Below, piece by piece: positions 47,101-57,871 of a DNA stretch of 64,000 nucleotides (positions are counted from its first letter, which is position 1; every line of letters begins with the position of its first letter). Under the pieces are notes generated by a model. That model was not told the DNA's origin. It did not search any database and saw only the letters and a program-made list of their open reading frames with translations. The DNA comes from Chondrosia reniformis. Lineage: Eukaryota; Porifera; Demospongiae; Chondrillida; Chondrillidae. The translations under genes were made by a program, and so were the position numbers. Location of the stretch: NCBI GenBank assembly GCA_947172415.1, contig OX359194.1:1240001-1304000 (forward strand). Direction: 5' to 3'.

Positions 47101-50100
47101 ATATTTCTATACATACATTTTGTATAAGGTATATTATATATTTCATGGTTTATATATATAATGGATGTACATACATACATTAATATTACTGAATGTCGCC
47201 TTGCTCTATCATAGTAAGTGATGCTTCAGCTCCTACTAATGTAACAGCAAGTCCACTATCAGGACAAGTTGGTATTAGAGTATCTTGGACTGCACCAACT
47301 CTTCCAACAGGTCTACCCCTCACTGGATACTCAATACAGTATAAGATAAGAAACACTCCAGATAGTACACATGTGACAGCAGAAGTAGGAAGTGATGAAA
47401 GTGCTGTTAACATTTCAGTGAATATTCAGCTAGGAGAGGAATACAGCGTTATTGTTGCTACCAAAACAACTTTGGGAGTTGGACCTTATTGCTGCAGAAA
47501 TTATAATGATTCAGAAGTCTTTGTTAGGACAAGTTAGCAAACTTTGTAAATATAATAGTCATTATGATGTAAGGTAATGTAGTATATATTTCCTTATACA
47601 GTATGTAGTGATATGTATATGTCCAAATTAATCTTCAATCAAGGTACAAGATTACTAATTTATATATTAATTTATACGTATATGTACATTTTTCACTTCC
47701 AGCAACGCCACAGGTCATTGGAGTGACAGTTACAAGAGGTGTATCTACTGGTTCACCAAATCTAACTATATCATGGACTGCAGTAACTAGTAATGAATTG
47801 GAAGTAACCTACACTCTGTGGTACATCAATAATTCTGCATCAGATTATAATGCACCCCCATCTAGTGCTAACAGCTATAATACAGGCAATAATAATTCAA
47901 TAACACTTATAGGACTTGGACAAAATGAATCTTATTCTTTTTGGGTAGCAGCTGCTTCATCAGATGGACAAGGATCTTACAGTTCAACTGCGTCACAGAC
48001 TACATTTGCAGGTTTGTTATGTTTTCTGTGTCTCAACCCAAAGTATATATATACGTATGTACATGTTTAATTCTCATCAAATTAAATGCAAATATGAATA
48101 ATAAATTTCCACAAAATGTAATATTATGTATATTTCAGCACTTTTTTTCAAAATACAATAGGAGGATCGATTATATAAATGACAGCTATATATAATACAT
48201 AGCTATATACGTATATATATACCAAGCAAAATGCATATATATTATATATACGTATATATAAATGGTAAAAATATTTATTTATTCTATATACTGTAGCAAG
48301 TGATGCTTCAGCTCCTACTAATGTAATGGCAAGTCCACTATCAGGACAAGTTGGAATTAGAGTATCTTGGACTGCACCAACTCTTCCAACAGGTCTACCC
48401 ATCACTGGATACTCAATACAGTATAAGATAAGAAATACTCCAGATAGTACATATGTGACAGCAGAAGTAGGAAGTGATGAAAGTGCTGTTAACATTTCAG
48501 TGAATATTCAGCTAGGAGAGGAATACAGTGTTATTGTTGCTACCAAAACAACTTTGGGAGTTGGACCTTATTGCTGCAGAAATTATTTTGAAGTCTTTGT
48601 TAGATCAAGTTAGCATATACTTTGTATTATATAGACATTATTATAATTATTAATTATGATCATTAATCAATTTTTCAATTGCCCATTTACATATATATAA
48701 ATGTTTAAATAGGTACTAAACATATACTATTAAATTAAATTTTCATTTCCATCCAGCAACTCCACAGATCAAAGGAGTGAAAGTTACAAGAGGTATATCT
48801 ACTGGTTCACCAAATCTAACAATTTCATGGATGGCAGTAGTGGACATTGAATTAGACTACACCGTGTACTACATCAATAATTCTGCATCAGATTTTAATG
48901 TACCCCCAACTGGCGCTACAAGCTATAATGTAGGCAATAATATTTCATTAACACTCACAGGATTGGGACAGAATGTAACCTATTCCATTTGGGTAGCAGC
49001 TATGTATTTAAATATTACCGGTCCATATAGTGCAAAGGCAATAGCAACCACATACTCAGGTAAGTTTTGTTATATGACAATAATGTGATATATATATGTA
49101 TAAAACAACCTATAGTATACAAAATACACGTACATGCAAGTATGTAGTCAATTCAATATATAATATAAACAATTGTTTCACTGTAATTCTGAACATTACA
49201 TTGGACATACGTAAGTTATATACATTATACAATATTCATATAATGTACCTATCTCATTGTCTTTGCAGAAACGGATATTCTCTCTCCAAACAATGTAACT
49301 GCATCAGCTACAACAAAAGATTATAAACTAGCAATAAATATATCTTGGATTGCCCCAAAGTTACCAGATGGTTTTGCTATAACAGGGTATATTATAAAAT
49401 ACAAGGAATTTGGAAGTGCAGATGAATATTTCATAAGTGTTACTGCTGAGGCTAATGCAAGTTATATCATTATTATACCAGGCATGTTACTAGGACCAAA
49501 ATATCAAATCAAGGTTGCCACCAAAACGGTGTTAGGAATTGGAAAGGATTGCTGCAATTATCCACCAGTTATTGTAACAAGGTTCCATGGTATGATTACC
49601 TCTGAATAATATAATGTATGTAGTAGATATATATACCAGGCTCAAGTGTGATGCATAAGTGATATCTGCCTGAGACCAAAGGTCGAGGGCAGATATATAT
49701 CACTTATGTATCACACTAGAGTGTGGTATAATTAATATATTTCGCGTATGACTTGGATCAATTGTAAGGTGATGATAAGTAAACATGAGTAGGCCTACTG
49801 GTGATATATATAACATTTATCACTAGTTTAGGTGTGAAATATAAGGTTAACAACACCCCAGATATCACCCGGTTGTCCTGGTAACGTGATATATATTATA
49901 TAATATTACAGTGTAAGTTACAATAATCAAATTTCTAATACATATATATATATCTCTCACCATACATTAACTGTGTATAGCAATAATTTAAAGTACATTA
50001 AATACTGTAACTGTGCCAAATGAAGAGATATGAATCTAAAACTCTATCTAAGTATTCACAGAGATGTATTAAAGGCATCCAATGAATTTTGCAAATTTTA

Positions 50101-53100
50101 ATACCTACTCAAATTTGCCCTATCTCTCACCATACATTAAGCCAAAAATTGGATTAAGCACCAAGAGGCCTATAGGAACTGCAAGATGTCATTTCAAGTC
50201 ACCTTGATTGCATTTTTCAATAGTACAAGGCTTGCCGGTGCTTAAGCCAAAAATTGGATTAAGCACGTGCACCAAGAGGCCTATAGGACTGCAAGGTGTC
50301 ATTTCAAGTCACATTGATTGCATTTTTCAATAGTACAAGGCTTGCCGGTGCCAAAAATTGGATTAAGACCGGTGCTTAAGCCAAAAATTGGATTAAGCAC
50401 CAGAAGTCCCATAGGAGCTGCACGATGTCATTTCAAGTCACCTCGATTGCATTTTCCAATAATACAAGGGTTGCCGGTGCTTAAGCCAAAAATTGGATTA
50501 AAGTTAAAAATGGCTATAGTTTTAATGTAGCCGCATAAAATATCTCTCACCATACATTAACTGTGTATAGCAGTAATTTAAAATACATTAAGGTAGTAGG
50601 TATGGCTAAAAGCTTCCTTTAGGGTACATTACTTCTGGGTTTGTAACTCACAAACCATACAACGAACCATCCTGATTATTGCAGGAGTGATTGTCAAGTA
50701 AATTTCTTATAATTTGGTGTAAATATATAATTGATTGACACTTCTGTTATTGCAATAATGTAATTTAAAATCAAAAAATATCTCCTCAGAAAAACTCAAG
50801 TACCTTCAGGAAAACTCTATCTAGTTATGCCATTAATGGCTGGGAAAGACCAAACTAGGCATATATAATCTACAAACATGTGTGCACAATCCTATGGGAG
50901 GCCACCTCCATTTTCTCTTTCATGGCCAAGTTATTTACTTTTCATATAAAAGTTGCGAAAGTTGTGATAACTTGTCTGCGCGTGCGATTTTCTAAGTGGC
51001 CTCCCATCATTTTTAGCGCATTTCCATGTGCATTCCGATGAACCAAGCCGCGTTTGATTCGTTAGTAACGTTACAGACTAGATAGCTCAGCAACACCTTG
51101 ATCTCAGACAGTACAATGCCAGAGCAGGCGTATCTCAAACTTCAACAGTTAACCTCTCGCTAGCATCTGAATGTTTGGGAATACCTGCGCTAGCAGTAGT
51201 TGTTAGGTAATAGCGCCCATCAATTAATCAGTTATTACACTTGAAATTTCGCACAGATTAAATGTCTTTTTGTTTCTCCTATAATTCTTGCAAACTAGTC
51301 GTGACCAGCATAAAACTTTGTGAATGTGAATGAGACCCATAACCAAACATCTGCACCAAAAATCGTGCAAGTATGATTTGATCACTTTAACCATACCTAC
51401 TACCTTAAGTACATGTAACTTTGCCAAATGAAGAGATACGAATCTGAAACTCTATCTCAGTATTCACAGATATGTATGAAAGTTTTACATTGAGTTTTGC
51501 GATTTTTGATATCTACTCAAATTTGCCCTATCTCTCACCACATATTCACTTCTATAGCAGTAATAAAAAGTACATGAAGTGCTGTAATTCTTCCCAATGA
51601 AGAGATATGAATCTAACACTCTATCTCATTATACACAGAGATATATGAAATGTTTTCAATGAGTTTTGCAAACCTACTCAAATTTGCCCTATCTCTCACC
51701 ATACATTAGCTAACCCTAATTGCGTAATACTATAAATGGCCGACCTTGAGTGGAATTCGGTACTTCTTATATTTCTGAAAATTAGAACTCTTTGAAAGAT
51801 TTCTTATACACATGGATATGCACTGTGTAGTACTTGATTGTTGTTGAAGCAGTATTTATCCACATATATTATATGGATGTCGTTAAAGTGAAATTTTGCC
51901 GATCGACGGCCAACGAAACTCCAAAGAAAAAAAGTTGGACCATACCGAACGCTACCATCCACGACGCTCAGAGGCCGGGATCGGTGGTAACGCTCTGCCG
52001 AGTTGAGCTTTGGGTGTCACTTGCGTGAGAAGAACCAGTTCTTCTCGATATGGCCGACTCATATGAATCCTTAAAGATATCAGATGCCAATCCCACATTA
52101 CATGGAACCCCCCCGAAATCCGGATTATTGGTGAGCACGTCTCTATGGCACCAACCGATTAGGAGACAGCTTCAGAGTCTAAGCGCTACCAACCTCTATG
52201 GGAACCGCTACCACCATAGAGATGTGTCCAGGTAGGCCTACTTTATAAGGTTTTGCGCTTCTATTTAAACAACAAAATTTCAAAAGGAAACGATTGTGGT
52301 TGGCGCTATTCCATACTTAAGAATAGGGTATTTGCGAGAAAAATGTAGTCAAATTATATCAAGTTAATTCGGGATCAGTGCATCGTTCCAAGCCATTTTA
52401 AAGGTATATCCAGTATTTGTGGTTCATCTAGAAACTGGGAAAAATGGATAGAATCCTGTAAGTGTCTTGATTGGCGGAGGACAACTACTTCTGGTCCCAC
52501 GTAGAAACGATTTTAGCGAGAGGTGTTCCGATATGAACGTAAACAGCCACACTCAATCTCAATTGCTGTAATAGTATAATGGCTACCTGCCTCTATATAA
52601 AGACCTTCTGATAGCTGCGTTCTGGACTGTCCCTGCGTGTTTCTAGTTGGCCCATTCATGTCAAATCATTTTAACTTGGTATGCCGATAATTGCCATAAT
52701 AGTATCGCACGATATAAATGCTAAAGGTCGTATAGTAGAAATTTAATGTACATTATAGTGCTGTAACTCTTCCAAATGAAGAGATATGAATCTAACACTC
52801 TATCTCATTATTCACAGAGATATATGAAATGGTTTCAATGAGTTTTGCAAATTTTAATACCTACTCAAATTTGCCCTATCTCTCACCATACATTAACTGT
52901 GTATAGCAGTAATAAAAAGTACATTAAGTGCTTTAACTCTTCCAAATGAAGAGATATGAATCTGAAACTCTATCTCAGTATTCACAGAGATGTATGAAAG
53001 GCATCCAATGAGTTTTGCAAATTTTGATATCTACTCAAATTTGCCCTATCTCTCACCATACATTAACTGTGTATAGCAGTAATTTAAAGTACATTAAGTA

Positions 53101-55281
53101 CTGTAACTCTGCCAAATGAAGAGATATGAATCTGAAACTCTATCTCAGTATTCACAGAGATGTATGAAAGGCATCCAATGAGTTTTGCAAATTTTGATAT
53201 CTACTCAAATTTGCCCTATATCTCATCACACATTCACTTCGTATAGCAGTAATTTAAAGTACATGAAGTGCTGTAATTCTTTCCAATGAAGAGATATGAT
53301 TCTAACACTCTACCTCATTATTCACAGAGATATATGAAATGGTTTCAATGAGTTTTGCAAATTTTAATACCTACTCAAATTTGCCCTATCTCTCACCATA
53401 CATTAAGCCAAAAATTGGATTAAGCACCAAGAGGCCTATAGGAACTGCAAGATGTCATTTCAAGTCACCTTGATTGCATTTTTCAATAGTACAAGGCTTG
53501 CCGGTGCTTAAGCCAAAAATTGGATTAAGCACCAAGAGACCTATAGGACTGCAAGGTGTCATTTCAAGTCACCTCGATTGCATTTTCCAATAGAACAAGG
53601 CTTGCCGGTGCTTAAGCCAAAAATTGGATTAAGCACCAGAAGTCCCATAGGAGCTGCACGATGTCATTTCAAGTCACCTCGATTGCATTTTCCAATAATA
53701 CAAGGGTTGCCTTAAGCCAAAAATTGGATTAAAGTTAAAAATGGCTGTAGTTTTAATGTAGCCGCATAAAAAGTATAATAGATATGAAATTAAATATGCA
53801 ACATTGTTTATAATAATATGTATAATATTATGCAATATATGTACATATATATATGTAGTGTCTTTAATATGCTTGTAAATTTAAATAGATATATCCGATA
53901 GTATACATCCGCCAGTAAATATCAGTGCTTCAGTTGTTGGCCAATCTGGTGTCAGAGTATCATGGTCAGCACCAACTACTTCTACTGGCCCGACTGTCAC
54001 TGGATATAAAGTGTTATATGAGGCAGAGGATGAAGAACCTCACCACATTCATGTAAATGAGCTCGAGAACAAAGTGGATATATTTGATTTAAAACCTTAC
54101 AAATTGTACTTTATAAGAGTAGCCACAGAAATAGACTTTCTGACAAGTCTTTATTGCTGTACAGGAAATGCATCTATTACCATAGAAACAGATGCATCAT
54201 TCATTTCTAGTAAGTATTGTGTGTGCATATATATACGTATCACTTCATATCATATATAATACTGAGTCTGGTTATTTTTGTATACAGTATATGTGTACAT
54301 TTAATATATAAATGTACATGTATATACAGTATATGTATGTGTACATTAAGTTTTCATATATAAAGGTTTAATCATTTTATGTGTTTATACAACAGATCAG
54401 GAAAGCAGTATGATCAATATTGGCTATGTTGGAATCTTTTGTGGTGGATTGGTTACAGGCTGTGTGCTTATGAATATCATTATTTTGTTGATTGTTGTGG
54501 GAAGAATATTGCACAACAAAAGGAAAAAGGCCAACGGCAAAGCTGAAGATTGCCTTACTGAAAATCCATATGATGTGTAAGTGTTTACAAGTTAATGTAA
54601 CTGTCTCTTTAATTATCAACACAATCTGGTATAAAATCTTAAAATCTTACATAAAAGCTATTCATAATTTAGGTCATTTTCAGCTAGCGCTGTTTCTTGT
54701 AGAAGTGTACAAATTTGTACCCTTTCAATATAAAACTGTATACACTTGTACAAGAAACAGCTGCAAATTCTGAATAGCTCCTATTTAAGATTTTAAGGTT
54801 TTATACCAGATTGTGTTTATCACATAATAAATCTTTAAGGAATTATATAGTATGTGTACGTATATACGTATATTATGTATATTATACGTACATTATAAGT
54901 ACACATATAAACACATGTACAGTACTACTATTGCAACACAAAAAGAGCCGTCAGGTGATCCAGCTGACAGACAATACACAAAACTAAAAATGCAAGAGCT
55001 GGTAGATGATTCTTACATGAAGCTCAACAGGCAACCACAAGACCTGGAGCAACTTAATGAATGTGCCAGAGATGAGCTTGAGTGAGCACATGAATAATCT
55101 AACACACCATATTCTTACATGCTATGGGCAACCAAACCATACCTATATATTTAGTTCTTTTTCCTTCAGTCCAACGTATGTGAATGCAGCTGCTATACTC
55201 GAGAACACAATGAGAGAAGATTGTGTGCAGCGAGAAGAGCAACTATACACTAACACTGCAGCTGGATGCAAATCTGATTAA
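44112..55281 (+). CDS. Ig-FN3 transmembrane receptor (1 Ig, 10 FN3) with NPXY/YxN tail, 15 exons, 1308 aa
   Basis: Exons: 44112-44154, 44214-44525, 44818-45144, 45667-45960, 46123-46428, 46747-47055, 47215-47532, 47703-48011, 48297-48608, 48757-49059, 49269-49589, 53889-54209, 54396-54576, 54923-55081, 55170-55281 (3927 nt, in frame). Signal peptide 1-14; Ig domain opening GREGDPTEISIAPTI; ten FN3-like domains. From exon 4 two FN3 types alternate: A (TRGVSxGSP..WTAV..YYIWVAA) and B (SDASAPTNV..CC near the end). TM lies in exon 54396-54576, followed by basic residues and NPYDV, an NPXY motif for PTB domains. The short tail has QYTKL, SYMKL, TYVNA and LYTN. No catalytic domain. The intron after 47055 starts with GC instead of GT. 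The intron 49590-53888 is filled with repeats. Confidence 0.87.
46549..46612 (+). pseudogene. Remnant of the end of a B-type FN3 exon
   Basis: The stretch ACAAGACAATACTGTTGTGG and on to TTTTTGTTACTAC matches the last ~55 bp of the real exon ending at 46428, including sequence past its donor. The front of the exon is absent. It is a left-over of exon duplication in the intron before the exon at 46747. Confidence 0.55.
49643..49900. mobile_element. Uninterrupted copy of the intron-4 MITE
   Basis: Collinear with 3529-3678 plus 4198-4305. It has the same fold-back start (GTGATATCTGCC with its complement), the CATGAGTAGGCCTACTGG middle and the ATATCACCCGGTTG end. It serves as the empty-site reference that dates the nested insertion at 3679-4209 as younger. 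Confidence 0.7.
50592..51404. mobile_element. piggyBac-like MITE inserted at TTAA
   Basis: Terminal inverted repeats GGTAGTAGGTATGG (50592-50605) and its reverse complement (51391-51404), each flanked by TTAA (50588-50591 and 51405-51408). Other copies of the host satellite show the empty site as ACATTAAGTAC. TTAA target duplication is the signature of piggyBac-type transposition. At 813 bp with no transposase frame it would be non-autonomous. Confidence 0.7.
51706..52740. mobile_element. Unclassified ~1 kb insertion in the satellite, with an exon-like piece
   Basis: Interrupts a type A repeat unit and is less AT-rich than its surroundings. It holds a 61-codon open frame (52050-52235, MADSYESLKISDANP) that ends near a good donor (CAG then GTAGGC, about 52231), and a shorter frame at 51834-52028. 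It could be a mobile element with its own 5' exon or a captured gene fragment. No terminal repeats were found. Confidence 0.4.
53889..55281 (+). other. Last FN3, TM and tail exons of the long receptor beyond the repeat-filled intron
   Basis: Listed to make clear that the receptor resumes after 4.3 kb of intron: FN3 exon 53889-54209 (ends TCT A, phase 1), TM exon 54396-54576, tail exons 54923-55081 and 55170-55281. Phases 1, 2, 2 join correctly to the upstream exon ending at 49589. Confidence 0.8.
54619..54817. mobile_element. Fold-back MITE between TM and tail exons
   Basis: Inverted arms beginning ACACAATCTGGTATAAAA on the left and its complement on the right. They continue through CTTAAAATCTTA and AGCTATTCA, then GTTTCTTGTA, with a central spacer of about 40 bp. 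The hairpin would be about 80 bp per arm. No coding sequence. Confidence 0.65.
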
Positions 55282-56130
55282 ATCAAAATTAATATGCAAT
55301 GAGAAGGTCTTGAATTACAACTTACAATTGGCTATATACGTACGTATACTCAACATATTATAAGGATTATGCAGATAATACATATATAATCAGCTGCAAA
55401 AACATAATATGTACTTACTTGCAATGTGTACATGCTTTAGTTAATTGTGTGTGATATTTAATAAGTCTTTATTCAAAATGATTAATTGGCCAGTGGAAAT
55501 TATAGATTATATCATGTTGTTATCACATGATCATCACATGATCGTCACACTAATCGATCCTCATATAAAATGGTGTGAACATCAAAATGCTACAGCATGC
55601 ATGGAAGAGTGTAAAACACATTAGTTATCGATCTTTATAAGATGTCTGTCTAGTGAGGTAATTCAGAATATCCTCTTGAATGTGTCTAGTAGTCCCAGAA
55701 GTAACCAGTACTGCACTCTACAATAATAACGAATAACGATTTTATATATATGTTGCTAAAGATGTATACATGATGTAAGATGGATGGTTATGACAAATAT
55801 AGTCACTCATGATATATGTCTGATTGGTATATACATGTGGGGATTACAGTATTGCCACAGAATGCAGTTACTGGTATGGTACCTGAGATGGAAATATAGA
55901 GAATGTTGAAGAACTGTATCTACTACATCTACCAAGTGTCACAGAAGAGATGCCAGAATCTAAATGGATGAGAATGGAACTTTTATAGGGTATTTGTTAC
56001 ATCAGATTTTATATAGTAATGATTCACTTGAATAATCATATTAATCATTGTCTCTTCTAAGTTGTACATAGAACTTGGAGCTGAGATTGTTATAACAATG
56101 TCGTAATATTATGCACCAACTAGGTACGTA
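55282..56130. other. 3' flank of the long receptor, no gene seen
   Basis: AT-rich sequence with a short repeat of ATCACATGATC near 55525-55545. I see no supported coding region or RNA gene. Confidence 0.4.
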
Positions 56131-56220
56131 GTCTCGCGTAGCCCAGACCGCTATCTCGCCGACCGTGTGACGTCATAATATAAATATGGAGGCGAGATAG
56201 CGGTCTGGGCTACGCGAGAC
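56131..56220. mobile_element. 90-bp MITE with 30-bp perfect inverted repeats
   Basis: GTCTCGCGTAGCCCAGACCG and ten more bases (56131-56160) are matched perfectly by the reverse complement at 56191-56220, leaving a 30-bp loop. TA lies on both sides, the target-site pattern of Tc1/mariner-type elements. The perfect match argues for recent insertion or strong selection on the hairpin. Confidence 0.75.
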
Positions 56221-56222
56221 TA

Positions 56223-56420
56223 CTAGGTACGTACACAGAATATACATATATACATGTACTTTTTAATATCAAAATGGCTAAAATTACTTTCTTTTAAACC
56301 TCTTCTACACTCTTTAGTACTTCTGACAATATTTCTTAGCGATCCTCCTCGAAGAACTCGAACAATGTGACTCATCCTTAGACCTATATAGCTCTGCAAA
56401 GATAAGCGATCTATGGTCAA
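56223..56420 (-). CDS. Hypothetical 65-residue ORF cut by the MITE
   Basis: Frame starting MTIDRLSLQSYIGLRMSH, rich in Arg/Ser at first and so similar in composition to a targeting peptide. It ends at the MITE border, and a CACGTGAC motif lies about 20 bp upstream of its ATG (about 56442). No recognised domain. It may be a small gene truncated by the insertion or a chance frame. Confidence 0.25.
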   Translation of the reverse strand: MTIDRLSLQSYIGLRMSHIVRVLRGGSLRNIVRSTKECRRGLKESNFSHFDIKKYMYICIFCVRT

Positions 56421-57871
56421 GTAGTAGACATCACGGCAATATCACGTGACAATCCAGTAGAATTTACAGTAAACGAGGACCATCGAATTCGTATACTTCT
56501 TATAAATATACAAATGCTCCTAGAGATGGATGCAGAAATAAACTCACCAGCTATTTATTGCGCAATAAATATCACGTGATTTACTTAATATTACCATAAT
56601 AGTTAAAAGAAACTTAGACTATAATTAAAATGTTATTAACAATCATCTAAGGTACAAGAGGTTCTTATAAGATAATCAAATATTCCTTTCTGTACAGCAG
56701 CACCACCACAATAGTTAGGTATCTTCAGGGTCATACTCACTGACTACAAGGAACAATGAAATGTCACATAACAAACAGTTATTGCAAAATGCAAGAATCA
56801 GGTCCATATAGGTTTAAGTAGTCACACTCCCTTCCCACAGATAAGGCACTGATAAGGAGACACATACGAATGTGGTCCTAGCTATACACATTGAAATTCA
56901 CATGAATAAACTTGTGCATGATTGATTGAGGATACCAGAGATGGGGCAACCAGTTCCTCCATGAGAAATAAAAATGGCTGCCTATCAAACTTTAGGAGAG
57001 GTCACTTATACATATTTACACACAGAGATCGGAATAGCTACTACAACTCTATTACATCATCAATGTACAACTGAGCTACAGGCTATGTTGCTATGTTACC
57101 AAGTGGTAGCCTGTGATTGGAGGCAATGTACCCTCATCTATAACATACGTGGTGTACTACACTGAATGCCTCGTAGTGTACGAAGATGGCCGACCTCAAC
57201 AGTAGATGAGCTTCTGAAAGACAGTGAAGCAACAGTTTTCCTATTCTGACTCAAACTATATCGACCTGCATTGGAGAAATACGTAGTCGTTGTACAGACA
57301 TGTATGAATATTGCTGCTCACCAATGTATTACAGATGCATCAATGTATTACAGATGCATCTATAAATAGCAGACATGAATCTACACAATTATATATACAT
57401 TGATAATACAAATATTATATACCAATTAGCCAGAGCCCTTCTTGATGTCTACAATGTACTTATGTTTTCTAGTCGTTTACTATATACGTATCACTCTTCA
57501 CTTTAATGAGGGTACTTTACTGTTATAGCTACGTACTGACTGATATTCCTTCCGACATGTTTACCTTTAAGAAATGAACTACCGGTTCTTACGGACTGTG
57601 TCCTTATTCCACTTCTAACCCACTGCACCACTTGACAGAAATGACGCATGCTGAAACTTGATTGCGCAATTTCGTACCTTGTGGTTGATACCAGTATACA
57701 GTATTACTAGACTTGGTGGAACATACGTGAATTTGCCCAATAAGATAGATACGCACAATTTCGCTTCTCGTGTCCACAATGTACATATGATTCAAAAAAT
57801 AATACAAATAATACAAATAATAGTACATATATATAAAAATTGAGGCGATGCATGTTCAAAAAGTTGACTGT
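56421..57871. other. Intergenic region before the kinase-Kelch gene
   Basis: Has CACGTGA motifs at about 56442 and 56572 and a 19-bp tandem duplication near 57325-57362 (CAATGTATTACAGATGCAT). A 63-codon plus-strand frame at 56974-57165 has no recognisable features. Nothing else is supported. Confidence 0.35.

Larger units (their letters stand above)
49935..53765. repeat. Intronic mosaic of two satellite-like repeat types
   Basis: Type A, about 165-175 bp, starts near TATCTCTCACCATACATTAA and includes CCAAATGAAGAGATATGAATC. Copies lie at about 49950-50125, 50541-50591 plus 51409-51535, 51535-51705 and four between 52745 and 53398. Type B, about 105 bp, contains GCCAAAAATTGGATTAAGCA and CAAGTCACCTTGATTGCATT, about three copies each at 50137-50515 and 53400-53745. 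The A-then-B joint is the same at both places, so a block was itself duplicated. All of it lies in one intron of the long receptor. Confidence 0.85.

Noticed and set aside
51710-51719. CTAACCCTAA as a telomerase RNA template
   Set aside because: Ten bases matching TTAGGG telomere repeats, but it lies at the joint of a satellite unit and an insertion, with no pseudoknot or H/ACA context visible. Chance is likely.
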